DNA from: Bradyrhizobium sp. 199 | GTDB lineage: Bacteria > Pseudomonadota > Alphaproteobacteria > Rhizobiales > Xanthobacteraceae | Reading direction: 5' to 3' | NCBI RefSeq assembly: GCF_023073355.1 | Contig: NZ_JADPJI010000002.1 | Span: forward strand, 1,054,001 to 1,118,000 | Length of the DNA stretch: 64,000 nt | Shown: piece after piece, positions 10,994-20,154 of the stretch | Numbering within the stretch: position 1 is the first letter of the stretch | How the letters are laid out: the number at the start of each line of letters is the position of its first letter | Notes under the pieces: model-generated | The model's database searches: none | Seen by the model: only the letters and a program-made list of their open reading frames with translations | Told to the model about the DNA's origin: nothing | Made by a program: the position numbers and the translations under genes

Positions 10994-11835
10994 TGGCGGA
11001 GCGGAGCACGCTGATGCTGTCCCTGCGCGGACTGACGCGGCGCTTCGGCGGCCTCACCGCGGTCGACGCGATCGATCTCGATCTTGCCAGTGGCGAGCTC
11101 ATCAGCATCATCGGCCCGAACGGCGCCGGCAAGACGACCTTGTTCAATCTTGTGACCGGGCTCGATCGGCCCGATGACGGCGCTGTCAGCTTCGAAGGCC
11201 AGGATGTCACGGGCCTGTCGCCGGAGCGGCTCGCGGCCGAAGGCATCGCGCGTACGTTCCAGCTCGGCCGCGTCTTCGGCAATCTCAGCGTCATGGACAA
11301 CGTCCTGATCGGCGCCCATACGCGGCTGCGCGCAGTGAAGCCGGCCGTGCCGGTGATTGGCCCGCTGCTCGAACTGGGGCTGGCACTGCTGCGGCCCGCG
11401 AGCGTGAAGGCGGAGGAAGAGCGGCTGCGGGAAGAGCTGAAAGCCATTCTCGCCCGATTCGGCGAGCGGCTGCTGCCGCGCATCGACCAGCCGGCCTATA
11501 GTCTCTCCTACGCCAACCGCCGCCGTGTCGAGATCGCGCGTGCGCTCGCGCTGAAGCCGCGCCTGCTGCTGCTCGACGAGCCGACCGCCGGCATGAACCC
11601 GACCGAGACCGCGGAGATGCAGGGTCTCGTCGCCGAGCTCAAGGCGGAAGGGCTGACCATCCTCCTGATCGAGCACAAGCTGGAGATGGTGATGCGCCTG
11701 TCTGACCGCGTCATCGTCATGGACGAGGGCAAGAAGATCGCCGAAGGGCCGGGCGAACAGGTGCGGGGCGATCCCAAGGTGATCGAGGCCTATCTTGGCC
11801 ACGGCTTGGCGACGGAGCGGGAGAGCGCGGCATGA
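10993..11835 (+). CDS. livG: LivG-type ABC transporter ATP-binding protein
   Basis: A 280-residue ATPase subunit. Walker A is GPNGAGKTT, Walker B is LLLLDEPTAGMNP, followed by the H-loop in LLIEHKLEMV. The signature motif is LSYANRRRVEIARAL instead of the canonical LSGGQ, which is usual for LivG proteins. The ATG overlaps the stop codon of the fused permease (TGATG), indicating translational coupling. A longer upstream frame exists but lies within the permease gene and is not used. It energises the transporter together with LivF. Confidence 0.93.
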   Translation: MAERSTLMLSLRGLTRRFGGLTAVDAIDLDLASGELISIIGPNGAGKTTLFNLVTGLDRPDDGAVSFEGQDVTGLSPERLAAEGIARTFQLGRVFGNLSVMDNVLIGAHTRLRAVKPAVPVIGPLLELGLALLRPASVKAEEERLREELKAILARFGERLLPRIDQPAYSLSYANRRRVEIARALALKPRLLLLDEPTAGMNPTETAEMQGLVAELKAEGLTILLIEHKLEMVMRLSDRVIVMDEGKKIAEGPGEQVRGDPKVIEAYLGHGLATERESAA

Positions 11836-12572
11836 CCAACGCTTCTGGCGAACCGCTGCTCGCACTCACGGGCGTCAACACCTTTTACGGGCAGGCCCAG
11901 GTGCATTTCGACCTGTCGATATCGGTGGCGCGCGGCCATATCGTCTGCTTGCTCGGCGGCAATGCCAGCGGCAAATCGACCACGATGAAGATCATTCTGG
12001 GGCTGGTGAAGCCGCGCTCCGGCGAGGTGAGCTTCGATGGCGCCTCGCTGCTCGGACTCTCCACGCCGCAGATCGTCCGCCGCGGTATCGCCTCGGTGCC
12101 GGAGGCGCGGCGGCTGTTCGCGGACATGAGCGTGCGCGAGAACATCCTGATGGGCGCCTTCGTGCGCAATGATCGCGACGCGGTGGCGCAGGATCTCGAC
12201 AAGATGCTGACGCTCTTCCCAAAGCTCGGCCAGCGGCTGTCGCAGCGCGCCGGCTCGCTCTCCGGCGGCGAGCAGCAGATGGTGGCGATGGCGCGGGCGC
12301 TGATGAGCAGGCCGCGCATGATCGTCATGGACGAGCCGACCATGGGCCTGTCGCCGCTCTATGTCGATCGCGTGCTGGAGCTGATCAGGACGATCAACCA
12401 GGAGGGCGTCTCGGTGTTCATGGTCGAGCAGAACGCCAGCCTCGCGCTCGAGATCGCGCATGAAGCCTATGTGCTCCAGACCGGCAAGATCGTGCTGTCA
12501 GGCCCGGCGCGGGCGCTGAAGGACGACCCCCGAATCCGCGACGCCTATCTCGGCGGCTCCGAGGCTGCGTAG
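11832..12572 (+). CDS. livF: LivF-type ABC transporter ATP-binding protein
   Basis: A 246-residue ATPase subunit that pairs with LivG. It has Walker A GGNASGKSTT, signature LSGGEQQMVAMARAL, Walker B MIVMDEPTMGLSP and the family landmark PEARRLFADMSVRENI. The ATG overlaps the livG stop codon in an ATGA arrangement. The gene closes the transporter operon and is convergent with the ATPase gene on the other strand 27 bases away. Confidence 0.93.
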   Translation: MTNASGEPLLALTGVNTFYGQAQVHFDLSISVARGHIVCLLGGNASGKSTTMKIILGLVKPRSGEVSFDGASLLGLSTPQIVRRGIASVPEARRLFADMSVRENILMGAFVRNDRDAVAQDLDKMLTLFPKLGQRLSQRAGSLSGGEQQMVAMARALMSRPRMIVMDEPTMGLSPLYVDRVLELIRTINQEGVSVFMVEQNASLALEIAHEAYVLQTGKIVLSGPARALKDDPRIRDAYLGGSEAA

Positions 12573-12599
12573 CGATCTAAACTTTCTACCGGGTAACGC

Positions 12600-14111
12600 T
12601 CAGGCCGAAGCCGCTCTCGCGACCTGCTCGGCCGGCAGATCATCGCCGTTGGGATCGCCGGGCGCCGTGGCCCAGGCCAGCTCGACCAGCGTCACGATCC
12701 GGCGCCCGCCGCCGTCGAGCTGGACGACGATCAGCCCCTGCTCCTCCATGTAGCCGAGCAGCCGCTGCGCCCGGCGCAGCGAATGCGAGCCATAGGCCCG
12801 CGCGATTGCGGCATCGCCTGGACAGGGCCAGCCTTCCTTCGCCGCACGTGCGATCATCATGAACACGCCCTGCATGTCGTCAGGCAAAATGGATGCGCGC
12901 AGCGACACGTCCTGCCAGGCGTCGTCCCCGGCGATGTCGGCGCCAAGCCCGGCGCGCGCATGCGTCAGCATGCGGCGAAACTCGTTGAGATCAGGCACCG
13001 CCGAACCGAGGCCTTCGATGCGGCAGCGGACCACGAACTCCTGATAGAGCACGCCGACGGCGCGGAAGCCGGCGTCGGGCTCGGCGAGCACGGCGCGCAG
13101 CGTACGATCCACGCGTTCGCGACGCTCGGCGAGCTGCTCGGCGCTGACGACCACCTCCACAACGTCCGGCCGAATCTCCGGCACCGCGGCCGTCTTCGCG
13201 GCGCGGAGCTGCTCAAGCAGATCTGGCGCCGGCCGTCGCTGCGGCCGGCTGGCATCGGGCGGCGGCGCAGCCAGGATCACGGCGCGCATATCCTCAAGCG
13301 CCTCCGGCAACGGCATCAGCCGCGGCGTGGAATTGCGCGGCTGGGTGTCGGTCGGGCCGATATGCAAACGCAGGGGACGGCGTGACAGCGCAGGTCCCAG
13401 CGCCATGAACTGCCCGCGCTCCAGGTCGCGAAAGGCTTCGGCCTGCCGTCGCTCCATGCCGAGCAGATCGGCGGCGCGGGCCATGTCGATGTCGAGGAAG
13501 GTCCGGCCCATCAGGAAGTTGGAGGCTTCCGCCGCGACGTTCTTGGCGAGCTTCGCCAGCCGCTGGGTCGCGATGATGCCGGCAAGACCGCGCTTGCGGC
13601 CGCGGCACATCAGATTGGTCATCGCGCCGAGCGAGAGTTTTCGCGCTTCGTCCGAGACCTCGCCTGCAACCGCCGGCGCGAACAGTTGGGCCTCGTCGAC
13701 GACGACGAGCATCGGATACCAATGGTCGCGGTTGACATCGAACAGCCCGCCAAGAAACGCGGCCGCACGGCGCATCTGGTTCTCGGCGTCGAGGCCTTCG
13801 AGATTGAGCACGGTGGAGACGCGATGCAGCCGCGCCCGCTCGCCGGCGACCTGAAGGCCGCGCTCGGTGTGATCCTCGGCCTCTATTACGAGATGGCCGA
13901 ACCGCTCTGCCAGCGTGACGAAATCGCCTTCGGGGTCGATGATGGCCTGCTGCACCCAGGGCGCGCTCTGTTCCAGCAGCCGTCGCAAGAGATGCGATTT
14001 GCCGGAGCCCGAATTGCCCTGCACCAGGAGGCGCGTCGCCAGGAGTTCCTCGAGGTCCATGGCGGCCGGGGCGCCTGCCGTGGTCTGCCCCATCTCGATC
14101 GCAACCGTCAT
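12600..14111 (-). CDS. HerA-like/DUF87 ATPase
   Basis: A 503-residue P-loop ATPase of the HerA/FtsK-related group. Walker A is GNSGSGKSH with Lys38, followed by the HerA-type DPEGDF at residues 59-64, and Walker B is MLVVVDEAQLFAP with Asp139 and Glu140. The ATRLLVQ region before the P-loop and RKRGLAGIIATQRLAKL after it are typical. The last 200 residues contain winged-helix-like segments (SLRRAQRLLGYMEEQGLIVV). No NurA nuclease or restriction-system genes are adjacent; the neighbour upstream is a cysteine-cluster protein on the same strand. HerA relatives translocate DNA, but whether this one does is inference; a defence role cannot be supported from context. Confidence 0.82.
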   Translation of the reverse strand: MTVAIEMGQTTAGAPAAMDLEELLATRLLVQGNSGSGKSHLLRRLLEQSAPWVQQAIIDPEGDFVTLAERFGHLVIEAEDHTERGLQVAGERARLHRVSTVLNLEGLDAENQMRRAAAFLGGLFDVNRDHWYPMLVVVDEAQLFAPAVAGEVSDEARKLSLGAMTNLMCRGRKRGLAGIIATQRLAKLAKNVAAEASNFLMGRTFLDIDMARAADLLGMERRQAEAFRDLERGQFMALGPALSRRPLRLHIGPTDTQPRNSTPRLMPLPEALEDMRAVILAAPPPDASRPQRRPAPDLLEQLRAAKTAAVPEIRPDVVEVVVSAEQLAERRERVDRTLRAVLAEPDAGFRAVGVLYQEFVVRCRIEGLGSAVPDLNEFRRMLTHARAGLGADIAGDDAWQDVSLRASILPDDMQGVFMMIARAAKEGWPCPGDAAIARAYGSHSLRRAQRLLGYMEEQGLIVVQLDGGGRRIVTLVELAWATAPGDPNGDDLPAEQVARAASA

Positions 14112-14214
14112 GTCCGACTCAAGTCCCCGTCATTCGCGGACAGGGGCTTATCAATCTCGTCGCGGCGCGTCGAGCGGCACGGGGCTGATCGTGCCGCGTT
14201 GCCCACGGTGGAGT

Positions 14215-15033
14215 TCAAGCGTGATTGGATTGCCGCAGAAGGGCGGGACGATAGGGCGGCTGCGGATCGTCGTCGTCGTTCTCGGGGATGACGCAGGAGC
14301 CGAATTCCTGCCTGATCCGCTCGATCTCGGCGATCCGCTCATGCAGTCGCTGCAAATGCTCCGGCGATGTCGCCCGCCAGAACCGGAACGTGTCGGCCGT
14401 GAGCGGCAGGAATGCCGTGCCGAACAGCGTCGGCTCGGGAACAATGGTCTGTCCGAGCAGCAGGAAGCGGTTGGCGCCGGAGACGACGAGGGTGGCATAG
14501 CCCCGGTTTCCGATCCGCCTGATCCCGTTCAGCGACCATTCGGCGAGCTTGCTGAAATACGGCTCCTCGCGCCAGCGATCGGGGCAATGGTCGTCCACCG
14601 TAACGTTCACGGCATCCTGGCTGAAATGGACGATGATGCCGGACTTCGCCGGGAACCAGTCGTCGTCGAGATGGCCTTGCAGCCAGGCGCAGACGAAGGA
14701 GCGGCACATCTGGGGGCGGCGGTCGTAGATGGTGCAGCCGGTCCCGGTCTCCCAGTGCTTGCAGAGATGGTTCACCGGCTTGTCGACGGCGGCCACTTCG
14801 AGAACATCGCAGCAGGCGTTGCACGATCCGCATTGTCGGACCAGCGGCGCCGCCTTCGGCACGCCCGTCGCGCGAAAGCCCTGGCCGTCGCGAACCAGCA
14901 GCTTCTGCTTCTCCAGCGCGTTCAACGCACGTTCGATCTTGAGACGGGACAGCCCGGTGGCGTCGATCACGCCTTTCATGGTCGTCGCGCCTGCCTCGAC
15001 CGCGCGGACGACGCTCAGCATCGTCTGATCCAT
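14215..15033 (-). CDS. YkgJ-family cysteine-cluster protein with N-terminal winged helix
   Basis: A 272-residue protein. The start at 15033 opens directly on a helix-turn-helix-like segment (VIDATGLSRLKIERALNALEKQKLL, residues about 20-50); a start 17 codons earlier is less likely. The cysteine cluster begins CGSCNACC near residue 74, continues with a LCKHW segment and ends at CTIYDRRPQMCRSF, the pattern of the YkgJ/UPF0153 zinc- or iron-binding family. The C-terminal half has no recognised domain. The joining of a winged helix to the cysteine cluster suggests metal-dependent regulation, which is speculation. It lies 103 bases upstream of the HerA-like ATPase on the same strand, so co-transcription is possible. 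Confidence 0.75.
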   Translation of the reverse strand: MDQTMLSVVRAVEAGATTMKGVIDATGLSRLKIERALNALEKQKLLVRDGQGFRATGVPKAAPLVRQCGSCNACCDVLEVAAVDKPVNHLCKHWETGTGCTIYDRRPQMCRSFVCAWLQGHLDDDWFPAKSGIIVHFSQDAVNVTVDDHCPDRWREEPYFSKLAEWSLNGIRRIGNRGYATLVVSGANRFLLLGQTIVPEPTLFGTAFLPLTADTFRFWRATSPEHLQRLHERIAEIERIRQEFGSCVIPENDDDDPQPPYRPALLRQSNHA

Positions 15034-15237
15034 TACTTCTGCTTCTCTGCGTCCTGGATCCCGATGCAGGCACGGTCCATCCATGCCGGAAAGTGCCGTG
15101 TAACACAGACGCTTTTACAAGGCTATGTTGCTCACGCTCGGACCGGAGGGATCATTGTCGGATGACGGAAGCGAAGTCTCCCGCGGGAACCCAGCACTTG
15201 CCTGCGCATTCCGATCCGGTCACACGCACCAGCGCGC

Positions 15238-16302
15238 TTACTGCGCGCCGGATCCGCCCTGCACGATCTTCTCATTCAGCTTCTGGTCCACGATCTCGAC
15301 CGTGCGGTCGATCTCGGAATTGGGCGCGCCGAGCTGATGCGAGATCAGCTTCACCAGGAGGTCGACGCGCTCGATGAAGGGCGCGCCGCTCGCGACCGCG
15401 CGCGCGGCCGATGACGGCTTGAGCAGGCTTTCGGCTGCCTTGGCGTACTTCGCGAACGGCACCTGGTCCTGCGGATCGGCGCCGAGGCGGCGCGCGATCG
15501 CGTCGACATGCTCGTAGATCGTCTGCGAACGCTGGAGGTCGCCGTGCACGGCATCGCGGATCGACTGCGGCTCGCTCGGCGTGATGCAGCGGTAGTTGCC
15601 GGTCAGCAGCATCGACCATTTCGCCAGCGGCACGAACAGGGAGTCGAACACTTTCAGCTTCACCGGCACGTCGTGGCCGTCGAGCGTCACAGCGTCGATG
15701 TCGGCCTCCAACTCGCGCAGTACCTTGTTGTGCTTCTCGTCGGCGAAGACCGACGCCTTGAAGTTGGTGGGCAGGCCGACATGCAGCACGTTCGCAGCTT
15801 CTTCCGGCGGCCGGAACGCCTGCGGGTCGGGCGAGCACAGCGTCACGAGGCCCGGCTCGAACCGCTCCCACACCTGCGCATTGGTGTATGCCTCTTCCAG
15901 ATCCAAGTCGGCGAGCGCCGGGATGCGCTTGAGATAGGGCAGGGGCGGCATGTTCATGATCGACAGGCACGGCAGCTTCGCCGCGGCGATCTTGACCATG
16001 AGAACGCGCACCGTGTGGTTGGTGTATTGCGGCTCCTGCATCGCAAGACCCACCAGATCGTAGCGGGAGAGGTCGACATTGGCCGGGGTCACGGCGTCGA
16101 GCTTGCCGGGCAGGTTGCGCGAGAAGATCGCCCGGTGCACCGCCTCGTCACGCAATTTGATGCGCACCTCGGTACCTTCGCGGTTGATCAGCTCCGCGGT
16201 CTTGGCGCGGCAGACCAGGGTCACGTTGTGCCCCGCCATCAAGAGCTTCGTGCCGAGCAGGGAGCCGTAAGAAGCCCCGAGAATCAATATGTTACGCGCC
16301 AT
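15238..16302 (-). CDS. NAD(P)-binding protein, 2-dehydropantoate 2-reductase-like (ApbA/PanE)
   Basis: A 354-residue Rossmann-fold dehydrogenase. The N-terminus NILILGASYGSLLGTKLLMAG holds a GxSxGS variant of the dinucleotide-binding glycine motif, followed by the NVTLVCR strand end. The ATG at 16302 has GGGA upstream at normal spacing; the ATG six codons earlier is less favoured. The mid-region KLKVFDSLFVPLAKWSMLLTGNYR with a conserved lysine is like ApbA proteins, but the protein is longer than PanE (about 300) and lacks obvious pantoate-specific motifs. It may reduce another 2-keto acid. It stands alone. Confidence 0.72.
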   Translation of the reverse strand: MARNILILGASYGSLLGTKLLMAGHNVTLVCRAKTAELINREGTEVRIKLRDEAVHRAIFSRNLPGKLDAVTPANVDLSRYDLVGLAMQEPQYTNHTVRVLMVKIAAAKLPCLSIMNMPPLPYLKRIPALADLDLEEAYTNAQVWERFEPGLVTLCSPDPQAFRPPEEAANVLHVGLPTNFKASVFADEKHNKVLRELEADIDAVTLDGHDVPVKLKVFDSLFVPLAKWSMLLTGNYRCITPSEPQSIRDAVHGDLQRSQTIYEHVDAIARRLGADPQDQVPFAKYAKAAESLLKPSSAARAVASGAPFIERVDLLVKLISHQLGAPNSEIDRTVEIVDQKLNEKIVQGGSGAQ

Positions 16303-16821
16303 GCTCCGTCCCTTTGACAAGGTGTGGGTTTTTGAGCCCGGGCGTCATCCGCGGGCGAGTTGCCGGCATGTAAAGCGAAGTGCGAGGGGATGGCAACTGG
16401 GATAATGCATACAAGGTGCCGTCCGCCGGCGAGAACCGCCGGCTTGCGCAGCGCGCCTCCTACCCCCCTCGTTTGTCGCCGGGGGTCAACGCGCGCCGGA
16501 TCCGATCGCGCAGCATCCGGACAACATGATGCATCTTTGCGGCCGCCACCCCATTTGTTGCGGGAGGCCGTTCGAATTGCGCGAAGGAGGGAAGTATCCG
16601 CAACGTCTGACCCTGCGGGGTGCGGCGGAAGAACCCCCATTTTCGGTCAATGGATTTGCGTCGCGGCGCAGCCACGCGGTTCAATTGGACACACGATCAA
16701 TCCGGAAATCTGGCGCATGGCCAAGGCCGCTTGCTCGCAGGCTGATGACTTGCGTTTCCCCGGCAACTATTGGCGAATGCGTCGCCCTCGGAGGCACGAT
16801 AGGCAGCAGCAAGGGACTACG
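16303..16821. other. 519-base divergent intergenic region with no recognised feature
   Basis: The region separates the divergent ketopantoate-reductase-like and dienelactone hydrolase genes. Short open frames occur but none has both a ribosome site and coding-like composition. A GCCGGC-based hairpin occurs near 16428-16447. Promoters for both flanking genes are expected here but were not identified. Confidence 0.4.
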
Positions 16822-17709
16822 ATGAGTTTCGAAACCACCATGACGTCCGACGTCGTCGGATTGACAAAAGTCGCCCCGGTCTCGCGCCGCGGATTCATGA
16901 GCGCCACCGCGGCCGTCACCGCCGGCTACACGCTTGCAGCCGGTCCCGTCCGTGCCGAGGTGATCGCGACCGACGCCATTGGTCTTCAGGCTGGCGACGC
17001 CAAGATCAAGGTCGGCTCCGAAGAGATGCCCGCCTATTTCGCCCGTCCTGCCGGCAACACCAAGGCGCCAGTGATCGTCGTGGCGATGGAAATTTTCGGC
17101 CTGCATGAATACATCAAGGACGTGACGCGGCGCCTCGCCAAGCTCGGCGCCTTCGCAATCGCGCCCGATTATTATTTCCGCAAGGGCGTCGATCTCACCA
17201 AGGTCACCGAGATCAAGGACCTTTTGCCCGTCGTCAATGCCAAGCCGGACGCCGAGCTGCTGTCCGATCTCGACGCGACAGTAGCGTGGGCGGGATCGCA
17301 GGGCGGTGACACGGCGAAGCTCGGCATCATCGGTTTCTGCCGCGGCGGCCGCACGGTCTGGGAATACGCCGCCCATAGCGGCAGCCTCAAGGCCGGTGTT
17401 GCCTTCTACGGGACTGTGGTCGATCCCGCCAATCCGCTGTGGCCGAAGAGCCCGATCCAGCTCGCGCCGGAGATGAAGGCGCCGGTGCTCGGCCTCTATG
17501 GTGGTGCCGATACCGGCATTCCCGTCGCGCAGGTCGAGCAGATGAAGGCCGCGCTCGAGCAGAACAAGAAGACGGCCGAATTCAAGATCTACCCCGAAGC
17601 GCCGCACGGCTTCCATGCCGACTATCGCGGCAGCTACCGCAAGGACGCGGCGGAAGATGCCTGGAAGCAGGCGGAGGCCTGGTTCAAGAAGTACGGCGTG
17701 TTGAGCTGA
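16822..17709 (+). CDS. dienelactone hydrolase family protein with Tat signal
   Basis: A 295-residue alpha/beta hydrolase. The DLH triad is visible: Cys173 in GFCRGG, Asp230 in GGADTGIP and His262 in PHGFHADYR. The ATG at 16822 opens a protein with a twin-arginine signal (SRRGFMSATAAV, residues about 22-33) and an AAGPVRAE cleavage region. Most dienelactone hydrolases are cytoplasmic enzymes of chloroaromatic breakdown; this exported form is of the kind annotated as carboxymethylenebutenolidase-like in many proteobacteria, and its substrate is not known. A much longer in-frame reading upstream has no start support. It is followed by a strong bidirectional terminator. Confidence 0.88.
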   Translation: MSFETTMTSDVVGLTKVAPVSRRGFMSATAAVTAGYTLAAGPVRAEVIATDAIGLQAGDAKIKVGSEEMPAYFARPAGNTKAPVIVVAMEIFGLHEYIKDVTRRLAKLGAFAIAPDYYFRKGVDLTKVTEIKDLLPVVNAKPDAELLSDLDATVAWAGSQGGDTAKLGIIGFCRGGRTVWEYAAHSGSLKAGVAFYGTVVDPANPLWPKSPIQLAPEMKAPVLGLYGGADTGIPVAQVEQMKAALEQNKKTAEFKIYPEAPHGFHADYRGSYRKDAAEDAWKQAEAWFKKYGVLS

Positions 17710-17717
17710 CTGGATTT

Positions 17718-17744
17718 AAAGGGCGGCCCGCGTGGCCGCCCTTT
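17718..17744. terminator. bidirectional rho-independent-like terminator
   Basis: A perfect 11-bp inverted repeat (AAAGGGCGGCC and GGCCGCCCTTT) with a 5-base loop lies nine bases after the dienelactone hydrolase stop and 20 bases before the stop of the convergent serine hydrolase. The A and T ends give short U-tracts in both directions. Confidence 0.85.
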
Positions 17745-17763
17745 CGCCTAAATAGCGCAGGTC

Positions 17764-19032
17764 TCACTTCGTCATCGCGCCATAGACGATATCCTGAACC
17801 TGCTCACGATAGTATTTCCTGAGCTCGCCCGGCGCAGCCGTCCCCACGACGACGACGAGGCGTTCCTTCGGGTCGCAGAAGAACTGCGTTCCGAAGGCAC
17901 CATTCCAGGTGAACTCGCCGGGATTGCCGGGGACCGATGAGAGCCCCTCGCTGGTGCGAACTGCGACCGAAAGGCCAAAGCCGAAGCCGCCGCGATGCGG
18001 CTCGACATTGGCCACGTTGTTCTTGATCTCGGGGCCAAGGTGGTTGGTCGTCATGTGATGCACGGTCTTCGGACCGAGGATGCGCTGGCCGTCGAGCTCT
18101 CCGCCGTTGAGCAGCATCTGTCCGAAGCGGAGATAGTCGCCGATCGTCGCGAACGAGCAGGCGCCGCCGCAGTCGAACTTGGTCGGTGTGTCCAAGAGCT
18201 TGATGACTTGCGGCTTGCCGGTCAGCGGATCGTTGCCAAAGGGACGGGCGAGGCGAGGGCGCTGCGCGTCGGTCGGGTGGAAGGTCGCGTCCGTCATGCC
18301 GAGCGGCTGCCAGACATTGGCGGCGAGATAGTCGCCGAGCTTCTGCTCGCTCACCTTCTCGATGACGGCGCCGAGCACGTCGATCGAAAAGCCGTATTCG
18401 AACGCTGTCGAGGGTTGATGCGCCAGCGGCAGTTTGGTGATGCGATCGATGAAGGCCTGGGTGTCGCCTTCGATCGCCGGCGCGATGCCATCGGGGTATT
18501 GCCGCGCCACCGGGCTCGATGAGTCCGGGCGGCCGCCATACATCAATCCGGACGTGTGCCGGTAGAGATCGTGGATGAAGATCGGCGAGGCCTGCGGCTC
18601 GAGCTTGAGCGAGCCGTCAGCCTGAGCCGTGCCGACCTTCATGTCGGCGAAGCCGGAATAGTAGTCGGACAGCTTGGCCTGAAGCGGCAACTGGCCTTTT
18701 TCCATCAGCGTCAGACCTGCGACCGCCGCCATCGGCTTCGTCATCGAAGCCAGCGCGAAGATCGCGTCGATCGGCATCGGCGTGCCCTTGTCGGGATCGA
18801 GCAGGCCGTAGGCCTTGTGGTGCACCAGCTTGCCGTCGCGCGCAACGGCGACCACCGCGCCGGGCACGCGCTTGGCGGCGATCTCGCGCGCAAAGAAGCT
18901 ATCGAGACGTGCAAGGCCCTGACTGGAGAAGCCGACATCATCAGGGTTGGCTTCCGGCAGCGGTGCGGCGCGCGCTGCACTGAGCGTGATGACGGCAGCA
19001 GCCGCCGCGATCATGGCGATCGTCTTGTTCAT
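17764..19032 (-). CDS. serine hydrolase of the beta-lactamase/class C-like family
   Basis: A 422-residue exported hydrolase. A Sec signal peptide (MNKTIAMIAAAAAVITLSAARA) begins at an ATG with GGAGG five bases upstream. The nucleophile motif SxxK is present as SMTK with Ser96 and Lys99. Downstream landmarks are FEYGFSIDVLG, where a YxN-type tyrosine would lie, and WNGAFGTQF in place of the class C KTG box. These substitutions resemble the EstB/penicillin-binding esterase branch rather than true AmpC. Activity as an esterase or D-peptidase in the periplasm is likely; resistance to beta-lactams is not supported. Confidence 0.87.
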   Translation of the reverse strand: MNKTIAMIAAAAAVITLSAARAAPLPEANPDDVGFSSQGLARLDSFFAREIAAKRVPGAVVAVARDGKLVHHKAYGLLDPDKGTPMPIDAIFALASMTKPMAAVAGLTLMEKGQLPLQAKLSDYYSGFADMKVGTAQADGSLKLEPQASPIFIHDLYRHTSGLMYGGRPDSSSPVARQYPDGIAPAIEGDTQAFIDRITKLPLAHQPSTAFEYGFSIDVLGAVIEKVSEQKLGDYLAANVWQPLGMTDATFHPTDAQRPRLARPFGNDPLTGKPQVIKLLDTPTKFDCGGACSFATIGDYLRFGQMLLNGGELDGQRILGPKTVHHMTTNHLGPEIKNNVANVEPHRGGFGFGLSVAVRTSEGLSSVPGNPGEFTWNGAFGTQFFCDPKERLVVVVGTAAPGELRKYYREQVQDIVYGAMTK

Positions 19033-19157
19033 TGCGTCCTCCCAGGGCGCGGGCGCGTTGTGTGAGTGGCTCGCGCGATGCCTAGCTCACGTCCGCACTG
19101 ACGCGAAGTCAAGCGCGGGCGGGGCATGACTGGGACGCGCCGGGGATTTCCGGAACC

Positions 19158-20006
19158 CTATCGTCCTTCGCCTGCGCGCCACAACGCATCGAGGCCGTGC
19201 CGATAGGTCGGACACTCCAGCGTGATGCCGAGCTCGCGCTTCAATTTCGCGTTGGAGACACGGGCGCTGCTGGCATAGAAGCTGCGGGCCATCGCCGACA
19301 TCTCGGCCGTCGCGAAAGGCTCTTCCGGGGGTGGCGCAACACCCATCAGCTCAGCCGCATAGGCAATCACGTCCTGCGGCGGCACGGGCTCGTCGTCGCA
19401 GACGTTCCAGATTCCGCCGCTTCCGTGGTGAAGGGCGGCCATGATCGCGCTCGCGATATCGTCGACATGGATGCGGTTGAAAACCTGGCCGGGCTTGATG
19501 ATGCGCCGGGCCGTGCCCGCCCGCAGCGTCGCCAGTGCGTTGCGGCCCGGGCCGTAGATGCCCGCAAGCCGCAGGATCGCGGCCTCGCCGCGCGCCGCGT
19601 TCATCCATGCCTGTTCGGCAGCAACCCGCATGCGCGCGCGCTCGAGGGTCGCCTGTGGCGGCGTGCTCTCGTCGACCCAGCCACCGCCGTGATCGCCGTA
19701 GACGCCAATGGTGGAGAGATAGACGATCTTGCGGCGGCGCGCCGCCAGCACGTCGCCGAACGCTACGATGGCGGGGTCGCCGGCGCTACCGGGCGGGATC
19801 GACACCAGAACGACGTCTGCGTCGCGAACCTGATCGATCGTCTCGCGCGACGGGTGGCTGCCGGAAAAGGCATGCATCTCGACGCCGGCAAGCGCATCCC
19901 CCTGCGCACGATCCCGCACGGTGCCGGCGACATGCGAGAAGGCGCCGCCGAATTTGCCGACGAAATGCCTCGCGCTGTAGCCCAAGCCAAGAATGAAGAG
20001 CCGCAT
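19158..20006 (-). CDS. NAD-dependent epimerase/dehydratase-like SDR protein
   Basis: A 282-residue atypical short-chain dehydrogenase of the YeeZ-like group. The start at 20006 has AGAGG upstream and opens on LFILGLGYSARHFV, a GxGxxxxxF variant of the nucleotide-binding loop. The active-site-like segment STIGVYGDHGGGWVDE contains the Tyr of the epimerase family but the lysine three residues on is missing, so classical epimerase catalysis is doubtful. RLAGIYGPGRNAL and FNRIHVDDIASAI are characteristic. It stands alone beside a divergent HAD phosphatase. Confidence 0.82.
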   Translation of the reverse strand: MRLFILGLGYSARHFVGKFGGAFSHVAGTVRDRAQGDALAGVEMHAFSGSHPSRETIDQVRDADVVLVSIPPGSAGDPAIVAFGDVLAARRRKIVYLSTIGVYGDHGGGWVDESTPPQATLERARMRVAAEQAWMNAARGEAAILRLAGIYGPGRNALATLRAGTARRIIKPGQVFNRIHVDDIASAIMAALHHGSGGIWNVCDDEPVPPQDVIAYAAELMGVAPPPEEPFATAEMSAMARSFYASSARVSNAKLKRELGITLECPTYRHGLDALWRAGEGR

Positions 20007-20154
20007 GCCTCTGCCGTATCGGTCGGAGTTCCCGTTCGCGCCGCGCGCCTCTCGCTCATAAGAGATTTTTGGGTTCGGCAAAAGATATTGCGATTTGTCT
20101 CGCCTGCCACCGCGGGGGATGCTCGCTCGTCACGGTAGATCGGGAGGGAGAGAG

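Noticed and set aside
12600..14111. Antiphage defence system built on the HerA-like ATPase
   Set aside because: No nuclease, Sir2 or other effector gene is adjacent; the neighbours are a transporter operon and a cysteine-cluster protein.
17764..19032. Beta-lactam resistance gene
   Set aside because: The SxxK motif is present, but the KTG box is replaced and the sequence is closer to esterase-like family members.
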